Of a stretch of 64,000 nt of DNA, positions 1 through 12,067 are shown piece by piece. The notes beneath the pieces are model-generated. The model was not told the origin of the DNA and did not search any database. It was given only the letters and a program-made list of their open reading frames with translations. A program made the position numbers and the translations under genes. Within the stretch, counting starts at the first letter, position 1. Each line of letters begins with the position of its first letter. The stretch is from assembly GCA_030141605.1 (NCBI GenBank), contig JAQGDQ010000433.1:122501-186500 (forward strand). The letters are read 5' to 3'. The DNA comes from Tubiluchus corallicola. Taxonomy: Eukaryota > Priapulida > Priapulimorpha > Priapulimorphida > Tubiluchidae.

Positions 1-240
1 AAATAACCAGTAAATATAAGCAATTTCTTTGTCAATTTTAGGTAATATTTTAATGGGAAAGAGGTGCATTCCAGCACTAAGTGTTTGTGGTGGGTTAAGC
101 TTTAGATTTAGAAAGCTTCGAACAGTAAATATTTAATATTAAATATAAATATTAATAAACAGTAAATATAAGCCACTTGTTTGTCTTTTTTTGTAATATT
201 TCAATGCAAAAGAGGTGCATTCTAGCACTGATGGGCCATA
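1..240. repeat. Direct repeat, two diverged copies of about 78 bp
   Basis: Positions about 5-85 and 157-235 carry the same sequence with substitutions. Each begins with agtaaatataag, and both contain gaggtgcatt followed by agcact. The copies are about 152 bp apart, separated by an AT-rich stretch. No coding potential is seen. This is probably part of a dispersed element next to the TTAA-bounded element that starts at 289. Confidence 0.6.
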
Positions 241-288
241 ATTGGCCAAAGAAAATGACGAGTCACTTTGGCTATCTACATTGCTGTA

Positions 289-803
289 TTAAAGCAAAAA
301 CCGGACGATTGTTTAGACTCAATCTCATTTTAATATACTATTCAAAATATGCCTTTTCTTGCCTATGAAAGTTAGCAATTGCTGTTATATTTTAATAATT
401 AGCCTAGAAAGTTAATTAACGGCAACCGAACACAGCTATTGCTTACGTCAAAAACTAACCACAGTTCGTACAATGGTAGGCGTCTTCCCTTGCACGTATA
501 GCACGTTTGCGTAAAGTGTTACAGTGCTTAAACGCCGCGTAATGTCACGAAAATGGGCTCTACGTCATATGACGTCAGATACTAGGACTGCAGTTCATGA
601 TCATGGTTATCACGGTACCGCCTTCTATTTGTCGGCCACGCGCACGTGGCAAAAAGGTGCCGCTGCCAATCTTAGTAGATTCACTGAGCGGGCGTAGCTT
701 TGAAAGTTTAACGAAATTTGAGTATCCGAGGTGCTTTGATTTAAAAAAAAGCTATTGTAGTTTCCAATATTTTAGTTTCTCCAGTCATCCGGTTTTCCTT
801 TAA
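289..803 (-). mobile_element. TTAA-bounded short element, family B, copy 1
   Basis: The segment begins TTAAAGCAAAAACCGGACGA and ends CCGGTTTTCCTTTAA, so it has inverted ends and TTAA at both boundaries. The interior matches, in opposite orientation, the elements at 22797-23348, 23510-24028 and 34586-35129. Shared interior landmarks include a stretch about a locus near cacgtggc and a CRE-like TGACGTCA. It has no ORF of note and is a non-autonomous DNA element. The TTAA duplication recalls piggyBac, but the ends do not start with CCC, so the class is not settled. Confidence 0.75.
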
Positions 804-1843
804 GAGTAAGTTGTGCAATGTTAGAGTATATTGGAACTAGGTAACGTTTTGTTTAAACGTTTAATGTATCTAATTGTGTATTCTCAAAATGCCCTGTGCC
901 CAACTACTGCCCCAATGTAGGTTCCTACTGTTACTGGAATTTTATATAACAGTGTCGAGAGCAGTACACTATAGATAAAAACTTAAAAGGTAGTCCGAGA
1001 AAAAAAGGGTATCAATAAATACATTTTTGGGCTATTCTGAGATGGGACAGTTTTTAGGGTAGCGGACCCTGTCGGACTATTCAAATTTTTTCTACTACAA
1101 TCCTACTACAATCCATATGATCAGAATAGTGCACAGTAAAATACTAACAGAATCATCTTTCGAATTTTACATAGCTATAAGATTGTATACAATTTACAAT
1201 GCACAAATTTCTACATTTTTAGGTGCTCCAGAGTACATTTCAGAGGCATTTCCTAGCAAAAGTGGAACAGCAAAATAAATAAAGAATTTTATAATGATTT
1301 TATAAAAAGGATCTTATAATATAAAAGGGCTACACCAACGACCTAGGTCCCTGTGAATCTGAGAATCTGTCAACACTGTGTCAGCCAACAAGTAGAAGAG
1401 GAAATTCATTTTCTGTTTTACTACGCCTTCTACAACCGGTTAAGACAAACTTTTTATTCTGATATAACAAGATTGCAATTTCAATAACTTGAATAATAAC
1501 GAAAAGCTAAAATTCACAATTGGGGGGGGGGGGGGGACGACTGAGATATAATCGAAATAGCCGTCCATTACATTTTTAAGTTTTTTTAAAGAAAGAGTGA
1601 ATAGTACTAACATGTAAATATTGATAACATTATTTATTATTTTTTCATGGTACGCTAATTGTATCTATACTAAAATTATATATATTTGTTATTTGTTATA
1701 TGTGTTTTTTGGTTCTATAGCTATAATGTAATAGCTCTGTTTTGTACTTTTGTATTTTGTTGTTGTTTTGTTGTATGTGGGTCATTGTAGTGTAATGTAT
1801 ATGCCAATAATAAATTCTTTTATAAAAATACTATTAGGCCTAC
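804..1843. other. AT-rich intronic stretch, no exon recognised
   Basis: This lies downstream of the last visible TRPC exon. I searched it on the minus strand for the expected post-S6 channel coding sequence and did not find it, so the next exon is probably beyond position 1. It contains a run of 15 G at 1522-1536. Near 1806 there is an AATAATAAA-type tail that may be the end of a retroelement. Confidence 0.5.
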
Positions 1844-2039
1844 CTCTATAATTTGGAAAGAGGAACTCATCATAGCTATTAGCATGTTTATTAGTACAAT
1901 GATAGATGCAGCGTGGAATGTTATAAACAGGGCTTCCCCAACGCTCTCTGTAAACAAGTGGTTCTCCTTTAGGTCTGTGTCCATCCTATTAGTTATTCCA
2001 AACAGAGACCAGAAGAGAGTGGTAAACGTTCCGCCAAGA
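1844..2039 (-). CDS. TRPC4/5-like exon 4: pore helix and S6
   Basis: This exon was found by translating the minus strand; no long ORF marks it. The acceptor is TTTTCAG before 2039, and the donor GTAGGC follows 1844. The first base completes a Thr codon begun in exon 3; 65 codons then end in phase 0. The translation holds FTTLFWSLFG, which contains the TRPC pore LFW motif, and then an S6 segment ending VLINMLIAMMSSSFQIIE, the most conserved stretch of the family. The next exon should encode the EWKFAR-type TRP-helix region and lies outside the window. The identification rests on motif recall. Confidence 0.93.
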
Positions 2040-2310
2040 CTGAAAATTGCAAATTGTAAAACAACGTTTATTTTATACGGAAATCAGTTACCCAGTTACT
2101 GCAACTACAGTTATATTTACAAACTGAAATTGGAAGCGTTGCTGAGATTCCAGCAATGTCAACTTTATTAGGTTACGTTATTGAAATGTACGACGCGTAA
2201 CTTAACTAGATTATGGCGTATGCCTTCGCACGACAGGGACAGTGCATGTATGTACAGATTGCTGAGAATTAAAGGGTGTGACAAATAAAGAAACGAGATA
2301 GAGAAAGAGT

Positions 2311-2455
<145 letters not shown>

Positions 2456-2717
2456 CCAGAAAGACGCAAGAACAAGAACAGGGCATATTTATAAGCATAG
2501 TTATGGAGGCAGAGCTTCACTAACACTCCCTATAATCACATGATTTTTTGAGAACAGTTAGCGCTCCCCAAAGACTGATAATGGCCAGTTAACAGGAAAG
2601 GAAGAACGTACGTGCATGCGTGCGTGTGTGCGTGTGCGTGAGAGCTTCTAACGGAAAGGCTGTGTGAAAGAAAAATGAAGCAAAAACGGCAGATCACTTC
2701 AATGAGAACCTACTTAC

Positions 2718-3210
2718 GTGGTAAAAGCAGTTCTGCTTTGTGTACAAACTGTGGATCCCTTGTGATTGACTCGACACGTTTCCGGCTCTTTGGATTCATA
2801 ATACCAATAAAGTTGATTGAGACCACAAGCAAAAGACGTCAACACCAAGAAAAATATGAACATAAACTTGGCTATATCCACTAGCATACAACCTAGAGAA
2901 ATCTGTAATGGTCCTAGATGAGGGTTTGCTTGAAACAGGTAGATGATTCTTGCAAAACTAAAGACATTCGCTATGGCAAACACACCTTCTGCTATCAGAG
3001 TTGGGTCATTCTGTGGCCAGTCCAGTCTATCGGCCACTCTTTGACCGTACTGTTGAGGTTTGTATTCAAACTGACACCACGCCACCATGCGGAGAGAAAA
3101 CGTGCACAGGTAGAGCGATAGCATTATGAAGTCCAACCAGTTCCAACTTTGCCTGCAGTAACCTTTTAATCCTTCATCCCAAATTTGTTTGCATTCAGCC
3201 CACACCATTC
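2718..3210 (-). CDS. TRPC4/5-like exon 3: S2 to S5 and outer pore
   Basis: The acceptor TTTTTACAG lies just before 3210 and the donor GTAAGT follows 2718. The exon carries GA, 163 codons and AC, fitting phase 1 before and phase 2 after. Translation starts (G)MVWAECKQIWDEGLKGY and includes WNWLDFIMLSLYL (S3 region), FSFARIIYLFQANPHLGPLQ (S4 and S4-S5 linker) and FACGLNQLYWYYE (S5 end). A cysteine pair (ETC and TVC, ten residues apart) sits where vertebrate TRPC4/5 have the pore-loop cysteines that form a redox-sensitive disulfide. The spacing here is wider than I recall for the vertebrate proteins. Confidence 0.95.
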
Positions 3211-3588
3211 CTGTAAAAAGGAAATTAAAAGAATATCTTTTCCACTTCCAAATTATGCATCTGATATTGATTACACAGACTCAACGTTCTTCAAACCCTG
3301 CCCCAGCTCTACATAAATGATTAAGAATATATAAATTCGTGTAATGTAATGCATGTTATATTAATTATGTAATGTCAAATGTATATATAATGTCAATGTA
3401 ATGAGTATAAAATTTATGTAATGTAAAGCGAGTTTTGTTAATTATGTTATGTCAAATATATACAGTGTAAATGCCGCGTAAAATTTAATGTACTTTTGTA
3501 ATATCGTTTCGTAATAACGTGTTTGTATTTTAATATCGTGTTTGTAAATATGTGCATATTTTGTAAATAAGTAGACCTTTGTTTTGCA

Positions 3589-3944
<356 letters not shown>

Positions 3945-5160
3945 TGTTGTAGTTTATTGTCCATAAAATTAATATTTACAACCTTTAGCAGGGATAGCAG
4001 AATTGAAACATTTCAAAGTCCAAAATTTTCTACTTTTCAGAAAACAGCAACATTATACAAAGATTAAAAATGTTCACAATAACAAATTTTTGTTTAGTGT
4101 CAGTGAAAAAATATGGCAATGTCTGAGCTGAGATGACAGAAATTTACAGAATTGTAACATTTAGTTTAAACACAATTTATTACAGGATTGGATCAGACAG
4201 TTTGAACAACATGATTTAGGATCCTCACCACAACAGTCTATACACACTATTTAGAAAAACGTTTACAGTAAGAATAGACGATACAGTGGACTCTCGTTAC
4301 AAGAATCACACGTATAAGAATCAGCTCGATATAAGAATCAAAATCGCGTTTCCCGAATTGATTTGGCATTTTCCTAGTGAAAATCCGCTCGTATAAGAAT
4401 CACCCTTCTTTCGATAGTAGAATCAATTTTGGCGCCAACTCCATTGTCTCTCACGCCCTGCTTACAAGGTTCTGCGCAAAAAAAATTATGTGCATTAAAA
4501 AATTTTTAAGGCAATTCTGGCATCATGAAATATTTACCCAACCATGAAATGAAAACATTAGTCTAGTAATTTTTAGGTCCTTTTTAGGCCAGAAAAACAC
4601 TATGCTGTTTCATGTCGTTTCTAGCGTAATTTCGGGAAATAAATAATTTTTATGTGCATAAAATTTTTTAAAGCAATTCTGTGTCATGCTCGTTATAAGA
4701 ATCGCTTGTTATAAGAATCACTTTGCCTTCTCCCGAGGTGATTCTTATAGCGAGAGTCCACTGTAACTACATAAGCTGTCAAGTTTTACTACAAGAATAC
4801 ATTAGACATTAGTACAAAATGACAGTTAGAAAATATTAATGTACAAATACTTAAGACTGACGCAATTTCATATCAGATAGAAACTACTGGAAGCGTTTAG
4901 TCCGTAATATAAAGTCATGTATGGAATATTTTACAGTTAACAACATAATTAAATTCATCTTTTCAACTTCAACAGATCATTAGAACCTAAGGCAGCTATA
5001 TTAAGGTTTTCAAGCAGCAGTATTTCATTTAATTTATCAAACACAACAACCCTAGTTTGTTGATACATGGGGCAGTGCAACAAAAAGTGTTCAACAGACT
5101 CAAATCGAAATCCACAGTTACAATTCGGCAATATTGGATGAAGTATCTGTATTGTAACAC
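3945..5160 (-). mobile_element. LINE 3' end with CCHC domain, MITE inserted
   Basis: On the minus strand, 5135 down to about 4963 reads without a stop as a reverse-transcriptase C-terminus: CNCGFRFESVEHFLLHC, then PMYQQTRVVVFDKLNEI, ending LLKLKR and a TGA stop. The C-x-C...H-x4-C arrangement is the zinc-knuckle-like tail typical of many invertebrate LINEs. A 3' untranslated region follows, interrupted by the MITE at 4284-4763 and ending in the trinucleotide tail at 3589-3944. A second copy of the 3' UTR lies at 61109-61400. It is 5'-truncated and inactive. Confidence 0.8.
4284..4763. mobile_element. pogo/Tigger-type MITE with TA target duplication
   Basis: Terminal inverted repeats begin CAGTGGACTCTCG and continue through AAGAATCAC with two mismatches over about 25 bp. 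TA is present on both sides (4282-4283 and 4764-4765). The interior carries several copies of TATAAGAATC and no ORF. CAGTGGA...CTCG ends with TA duplications are typical of pogo/Tigger elements of the Tc1-mariner superfamily. It is inserted in the LINE 3' UTR, so it is younger than that LINE copy. Confidence 0.85.
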
Positions 5161-5385
5161 TTGATTATGGTACTTGCAAGAATTAGTGTGTTTTCTTATT
5201 CATAAGATTTTAAAATAATAAAACAGATCTAAAATACATATAAGTGTAATAATTCTGTTGGCTGGTTTTTCTGCTGAACTGTAACTGGCAAAATTTTCTT
5301 GATTCATCAAAATTCCGCAAATTTTGTGACCTTGTACAACTAATTTAAAGACGATATTTTTTGTGGAAGTCATTCCACATATTAC

Positions 5386-5731
5386 CTGTGACGTAAAACA
5401 GGATTAACCATTCGACCAGCGAAGGAGGGGGACCTCGCATCTTTTCCCTGTTACCGTCGAAATCTTGCACTTTCGTTGACGCAAACACCAACAGCACCAA
5501 AAACCCGAAGAACGAAGCACTGTGATTGAGGAACTTCATAAACGGACTGCGCAGGATGTTTCCCAGTCTGGATTTTGGAAGGAGAAGGTAGACGAATGCC
5601 GTCAGAGGCAGGCACATGAAGACAAGGATGCAAACGATCACTTTGGTAACCCAGTGGTAGCGCCTCCATCCTGGTAGACCTTCATACCATATTGTAGATA
5701 AGAGTTGTTGACTGTGAGGGTGCGCCACAAA
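5386..5731 (-). CDS. TRPC4/5-like exon 2: pre-S1 and S1
   Basis: The acceptor AATTACAG lies just before 5731 and the donor GTAATA follows 5386. The exon holds 115 codons plus one base. It starts FVAHPHSQQLLSTIWYEG, directly continuing KYEQKK of exon 1, as in TRPC4/5. It then has LPGWRRYHW, a pre-S1 hydrophobic segment, LLPKSRLGNILRSPFMKF, S1 (ASFFGFLVLLVFAST) and GPPPSLVEWLILFYVTG. An apparent ORF extension past 5386 is intron. Confidence 0.95.
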
Positions 5732-5815
5732 CTGTAATTGCACAAAAAAACTTCATTTAAACTTCTACTTAGTGTCGTGGATAATTTATGAGTGTGTAGT
5801 TAATAAAAATTTACT

Positions 5816-5977
<162 letters not shown>

Positions 5978-6433
5978 TTATTTCGTACTATTACATTCAG
6001 ATACAGCATATATATATATATATATTCATATACACAAAATATAACAAGGAAAAGTTAGTATAAGCACACAAAAAAGAAAGAAATTAGTATGCATGATCGT
6101 ACATAAAAGTATCATTAATTTTCACTTATCCTTCACAGGTAATCTTGTAAACACACATTAAAATCATTAATAACTAATTTTTTAACATTCATGTTACCAA
6201 ACCTTAAAGATAAGACATACTTTCTTCTCGAGTGACAATGACTATCGTTAATTAAATACATCGTTAAATGAATATTAATGATGCTCGAGTTTTGAAATTC
6301 CCTTTAAAAAGTAATTTTCTCAATCAGTTAGAACATTTGCAGGCATCGTACCACAGTAATTCCTTAAAAGTCAGTCCGTTACTTAGAGTTGTTAAACAGT
6401 TGAATTACAGGAATTCTCATTTGTTTAGTAAGT

Positions 6434-6985
6434 ATTATTGCATTGTATTGTATTATATTGTATTGTATTGTATTGTATTGTATTGTATTGTATTGTATTG
6501 TATTGTATTGTATTGTATTGTATTGTATTGTATTGTATTGTATTGTATTGTATTGTATTGTATTGTATTGTATTGTATTGTATTGTATTGTATTGTATTG
6601 TATTGTATTGTATTGTATTGTATTGTATTGTATTGTATTGTATTGTATTGTATTGTATTGTATTGTATTGTATTGTATTGTATTGTATTGTATTGTATTG
6701 TATTGTATTGTATTGTATTGTATTGTATTGTATTGTATTGTATTGTATTGTATTGTATTGTATTGTATTGTATTGTATTGTATTGTATTGTATTGTATTG
6801 TATTGTATTGTATTGTATTGTATTGTATTGTATTGTATTTTTATTGTATTGCATTGCATTGCATTGCATTGCATTGCATTGCATTGCATTGCATTGCATT
6901 GCATTGCATTGCATTGCATTGTATTGTATTGTATTGCATTGTATTGTAATGCACTGCATTGCATAGCATTGTATTGCATTGTATG
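6434..6985. repeat. (GTATT)n then (GCATT)n pentanucleotide array
   Basis: About 80 near-perfect GTATT units run to 6838. After a short TTTTTATT break come about 15 GCATT units, and then a degenerate mix to 6985. The switch from GTATT to GCATT is abrupt, which points to local homogenisation of a variant unit. Every reading frame is open because TATTG has no stop in phase, giving spurious YCIVL polymers. Confidence 0.95.
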
Positions 6986-7388
6986 TTACACTGTAAATTT
7001 TTTTATGTCAATATTTAGTGGCTCCTTGTGACCCTGCGAGGGACATCTGAGAGTTTGTGATTTTAACGATCCTGTTAAATCGTAAACCCGTGTCGTTCTA
7101 ATGTTTAAAGTGAGGTCGTTACATGTTAGTATACAGTAACGAGACCAATAAAATCAATGAAACCAGAGCACTGAACGTGGAAGCGGATTTGTACCAGGAA
7201 GCCACCGCATGGCACGATTCGTAATTCCCTTGTGGATAATAAGAAACACGCGTTGATGGGCATTAGACAAAGTGTTGGTAATTACACTTGAGGTCGCTGG
7301 TTCCATAGAAGGATGTTCCGTAATGGCTTCGAGTGCTTCGTATGTAATGTAATGTTATGCAAAATTTATTCATAGCGCACTACATCAT

Positions 7389-7867
7389 TTAAAGCAAAAC
7401 TGGACCCAATGTTAAACTGTAAGTCAAAGCAATCTACTTTTTAAAATATTGAAAGAAAACATGCTATTTTTTTCAAAAATGACTTACGTGAAAGAATTAT
7501 TAACACACAAATGGAATTTCACGTTCACGCCACAAGTTCTTAGTTGTTACATGCATCTCATCATTCGTTAGTTAGACGGGCACTAGCGCCTGCATTTTGG
7601 TAACGCATTGCACAAAAAAGTTGCTGTACCTCTCAGTTCAGATGTGTTCGTTTGTGACGAACTACACACGTTCGACAGCTTATGCGCGAGCACAGCGGTA
7701 AATTTGAAATTTGAATTTTTATCTTAAAACTTGCTTGGTTTTAGTTCAACACACTAAATATCTTACAATATCACTGTACTTCAAACACGTGCAACACGCT
7801 CGTGGAATGTTTTTGCTGTTGAAAATTATGTTAATTTGTGATTCCATCAACAGTTGGGCTCCCAACA
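7389..7867 (+). mobile_element. Family A TTAA element, copy 1, 3' truncated
   Basis: Starts TTAAAGCAAAACTGGACCCA and matches the family through the GTTGGGCT landmark. It then passes directly into family E sequence at about 7868, so its 3' end is missing. It shares the interior landmarks GACTTACGTGAAAG, GCTAGTTAGACGGGCACTAG and CGTGCAACACGCTCGTGGAA with the other copies. Confidence 0.8.
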
Positions 7868-8060
7868 AACCTTTTCACAGTTCTAGCGATTGATGATGAT
7901 CGTGAAAAGGCTAAAGGTTAAGTGTACCAGACAATACAATTGTGTGTACTTGACAACGCCTCGCAGCCCATGCGATTGTAATAGTAACAATTTTAACAGC
8001 TAGCTAGAAGCTTACCTAGTTCATTTTTTTCCTATTCCCAAACAAGATTCTGCACAAAGA
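7868..8060 (+). mobile_element. Family E MITE fragment, copy 1
   Basis: It begins CCTTTTCACAGTTCTAGCGA and continues through GATCGTGAAAAGG, GTTAAGTGTACCA and the TAGCTAGAAGCTTACCTAG block, as in the complete copy at 24991-25400. It stops near 8060, so only the left half is present. It is joined directly to the family A element. Confidence 0.75.
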
Positions 8061-8170
8061 TTGTTTAAAAGATGCTGTTGTTGACATTTTGATTAGAACT
8101 AAATGTGACTACGACTTGTTTTGAACAGGCGTACGTGTAAAGTAAGTTCACTTCTTGTTGGTTACTTTGG

Positions 8171-8700
8171 TTAAGGACAAGAAAAGAGGTAGCTGAAGTA
8201 GGTTTTAGAAAAATCGCCTTAAAAATTATATTTACAGCAATTTTGTGCGTATATCGTACTTGCGTTGAAAGGATTTTTTGTTTGTTTCCGTTTTAAATTC
8301 TGTTCTGACACTGTTCTGACCGCGTCATTACATGACGTCATATACGCACAACGTAGATCATGGGGAGAGAAGGAAATGCTAAACTATGTCCCAAAAAGTT
8401 TTTAATACAAAGTTACAGTACTTAGTATTTCACTTATCAACTTGAAAGACTTAGGTAACTAGAAAAGAATATTATTAATTATTTAAAATGTTTTCACCAA
8501 ATGGTAAATGTCGTGTAAATCTCACTAACCAAAACGCATTTCTAATCTTATTGACAAAATACATTAATTTAAAATTTTACTTAGTTAGTGACGTGTGCGC
8601 TACGAATGCTCTGATTATTTTTCCAAACTTTACACAATGTTATCTAAACTTGTTTCAAATGACTTATCGTCAAAATAGAAGTTTAAATTTACAAATTTGA
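8171..8700 (+). mobile_element. Family C TTAA element, copy 1
   Basis: It starts TTAAGGACAAGAAAAG and matches 17118-17577 over its whole length. Shared features are a GTAGGTTTTAGAAAAA block, GTGCGTATATCGTACT, TTTTTTGTTTGTTT and CATGACGTCA. No clear inverted right end was found, so the right boundary is approximate. It is non-coding. Confidence 0.65.
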
Positions 8701-9248
8701 TACAGCGTTACTGCCGACGCAAGCCCTGTTGCAAAATGCAGTATGTAAGTGGTATAAAATTTCGACGATTTTTTAGTTTTATGTAAATGGAAGGATTTCT
8801 TGTGATTTAAGTCGACATCCCATTAGGGACATCTGCTGGTAAATATTGTAACTTTTTCTGCACACACCCCATTGAGAAGAAATGTCTCTTTCTTAAACAT
8901 ACAATCAACGGCTCGTATCGTCGGCATTCAACTGACCTTCATAGTGAGACGAAGCCGTCATTCTGTCTTTCAGTCTTACTAATAACACTCCTGACATTTG
9001 GAATAGGATAAAGTTGCTGACGTTTGAAATGATATCAATGTAATTGGAAGAAGCTTCGTTATGAAAACTCTTTTGCTAAATTAAGATAAACTCAGTAATA
9101 ATGTGGACAGTAGTGGCTGGACATTTTAAATTTGCGTGCAGAAATGATGGAATTAACATAGGCTGTTTTTAAGATGCGTGATGACGGTGCTACAGTTACT
9201 ACTAGGCAAGTACAGCCTTAGAAGGCATATGATCATTTATTTTCTTTG

Positions 9249-10458
9249 TATATTGTATTGTATTGTATTGTATTGTATTGTATTGTATTGTACTGTACTG
9301 TACTGTACTGTACTGTACTGTACTGTACTGTACTGTACTGTACTGTACTGTACTGTACTGTACTGTACTGTACTGTACTGAACTGTACTGTACTGTACTG
9401 TACTGTACTGTACTGTACTGTACTGTACTGTACTGTACTGTACTGTACTGTACTGTACTGTACTGTACTGTACTGTACTGTACTGTACTGTACTGTACTG
9501 TACTGTACTGTACTGTACTGTACTGTACTGTACTGTACTGTACTGTACTGTACTGTACTGTACTGTACTGTACTGTACTGTACTGTACTGTACTGTACTG
9601 TACTGTACTGTACTGTACTGTACTGTACTGTACTGTACTGTACTGTACTGTACTGTACTGTACTGTACTGTACTGTACTGTACTGTACTGTACTGTACTG
9701 TACTGTACTGTACTGGGTTGTACTGTACTGTACTGTACTGTACTGTACTGTACTGTACTGTGTTGTACTGTACTGTACTGTACTGTACTGTACTGTACTG
9801 TACTGTACTGTACTGTACTGTACTGTACTGTACTGTACTGTACTGTACTGTACTGTACTGTACTGTACTGTACTGTACTGTACTGTACTGTACTGTACTG
9901 TACTGTACTGTACTGTACTGTACTGTACTGTACTGTACTGTACTGTATTGTATTGTATAGTATTGTATTGTATTGTATTGTATTGTATTGTATTGTATTG
10001 TACTGTATTGTACTGACTCTTCTGTACTGTACTGTACTGTACTGTACTGTACTGTACTGTACTGTACTGTACTGTACTGTACTGTACTGTACTGTACTGT
10101 ACTGTACTGTACTGTACTGTACTGTACTGTACTGTACTGTACTGTACTGTACTGTACTGTACTGTGGTGTACTGTACTGTGGTGTACTGTACTGTACTGT
10201 ACTGTACTGTACTGCACTGCACTGTACTGTACTGTACTGTACTGTACTGTACTGTACTGTACTGTACTGCACTGCACTGTACTGTACTGTACTGTACTGT
10301 ACTGTACTGTACTGTACTGTACTGTACTGTACTGTACTGTACTGTACTGTACTGTACTGTACTGTACTGTACTGTACTGTACTGTACTGTACTGTACTGT
10401 ACTGTACTGTACTGTACTGTACTGTACTGTACTGTACTGTACTGTACTGTACTGTACT
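9249..10458. repeat. (TACTG)n pentanucleotide satellite, about 1.2 kb
   Basis: It opens with eight TATTG units, then about 130 TACTG units to 9945, then a TATTG island with a TATAG variant (9946-10000). A CTCTTCTG interruption at about 10017 shifts the register, and about 85 more TACTG units follow to 10458. Scattered single variants (GAACT, GGTTG, TGTTG, GCACT, GGTGT) mark individual units. All six frames are open for up to 415 codons, but the polymers are meaningless. It lies in the first TRPC intron. Confidence 0.97.
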
Positions 10459-10989
10459 ACCTTCTCTTCTGGCTTCACACAGAGGAGTTAACCCGGCCTC
10501 TGGTATCTAGAGCCCTCTTCTCTAGATGCACTTGGGCAAATCTTGTCTGGCGCGTCCTAGTCGCGGGGGTGGATGCTGCGGGAGCAGTAACTAAGTTCAG
10601 GCAAGGACCCAGTGGCGCGGGGTATAGCGCGCCCCCCTTGGTCAGGGATACGACTGAAGTCCTCAACGGTTTGACAGGCGGACGAGGAATCTTCCACTCC
10701 CAACGGCTGTTAAAGCGGATGAAGGCACCCAAGCACAAGGGCAGCAGCTTGTGTGGATGATGGTTCATGGCGTGCAAGGCTGGCAACTCGTCTTCTGGCA
10801 TGGCATGGCTCATCGAGAAGCTAGCAGTTCATTTTGCCGATTCGGCCTGTTTTTCTGGTTGTCTTCACTGCGGTGCAACATATTATGAGTGCGGCCGTCG
10901 TGGCTCTTCATGCCGCCGATCTACACTGTATCTGCCAAGTGGAGGTGGACTTTGCGCGGCCATCTCTTCTCGCGCGCAAGCGTCTCAGT
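10459..10989. other. GC-richer segment of unknown origin upstream of LINE remnant
   Basis: Clearly higher in GC than its surroundings, which suggests transposed sequence, possibly the 5' part of the LINE that follows. I could not find a reading frame matching known retroelement domains. The open frames on both strands are short and unrelated. Confidence 0.35.
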
Positions 10990-12067
10990 GCTAATTCTTT
11001 CTCCATGATGAAAATGGCCAGCTTAGTGATCCTGTAGAATACAACAGCGGTGTGAAACAAGGCTGCAAGTTAGCTCCATCTCTTTTCGGACTTTTCGCTG
11101 CAGTCCTTTTGCAGGTAGCCTTCGGCAGACTTGGCTCGACGAAGAGCATTCATGTTCGATTCAGATATGATGGAGACTTTTTGACCTACGTCGACTCAGG
11201 GCAAGGGCGAAGACACGAATGATGTTCCTGCGTGAAGCGCAATATGCCGATGACATAGCTATCTTCTCTGACAACCCGGAAGACCTTCAGGATCTCATCG
11301 ACATTTACAATGAAACTGCAAAGAGAATGGGACTGCGCATTAACAAAAGGAAGACTGAGACAATGAGTGTCGGCTCTAGCGGCAGTGTCAATTTTACCAT
11401 TGACGGAGAACAGCTTGGAAGTGTGCAACGGTTCAAATATCTCGGAAGTTACATCTGCTCAGATGCTCGATTGGATACTGAGCTTCATGCAAGAATTAAT
11501 GCTGCAGCCAGCTCTTTCGGCCGTATGAGGAAACGTGTCTTCGATAACCATGACCTCACCATCGCCACTAAACTGCAGGTGTACAAGCAATGCATCATTC
11601 CGCAGCTTACCTATGGTCAGGAAACGTGGACGCTCTATCAAGATCAGGTCAGGTCTCTTCGTGCGGTTCAGCAGAGACATCTGCGTCACATCCTTCGTAT
11701 TCGCTGGGACGACTATGTGCCAAACGAAGACGTGCTGGCTCGTGCCAAGATGGAAGATATCGAGGTTACGCTTACTAAGGCTCAACTTCGGTGGTTTGGG
11801 CATGTGGTCAGAATGAACGATAAGAGACCGACAAAGGCCCTTCTCCATGGAGAACTAACCAGTGGCTCTCGCAGTGTTGGTCGTCCTCTCCTTCGCTTCA
11901 AGGACAAGGTGAAGTTCTCTCTGAGGAAAGGTGGAATGTTGGACAAGTTGCCTTTCGCAGTTCACGACCGTCCTGCATGGAGATCCCTAGTCAACAACTG
12001 TGCCGAAAAACTCGATGAAGAAAGACGGATGCTTCTTAACTACAAGACGGCAAGAAAGACGGCAGCA
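10990..12067 (+). pseudogene. LINE reverse transcriptase, 5' truncated and frameshifted
   Basis: The plus strand encodes the RT palm and C-terminal region. From about 11000 one frame reads DENGQLSDPVEYNSGVKQGC, then KLAPSLFGLFAAVLL. Near 11180, in a run of T, the reading moves by one base. The next frame gives the catalytic YADD box (11243-11254), LRINKRKTE, YLGSYI, the LTYGQETWTLY and QQRHLRHILRIRW motifs, and LRWFGHVVRM. This is the architecture of non-LTR retrotransposons common in bilaterians. The missing 5' half and the frameshift show it is dead. It lies in the first TRPC intron, antisense to the channel. The last codons of its ORF come from a MITE (see 12068). Confidence 0.9.

Noticed and set aside
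1884-2171. 95-codon plus-strand ORF
   Set aside because: Antisense to TRPC exon 4, whose minus-strand translation gives S6 of the channel.
9202-10510. Long overlapping ORFs (up to 415 codons) on both strands
   Set aside because: They are readings of a pentamer array with no stop codon in any phase; the polymers have no protein character.
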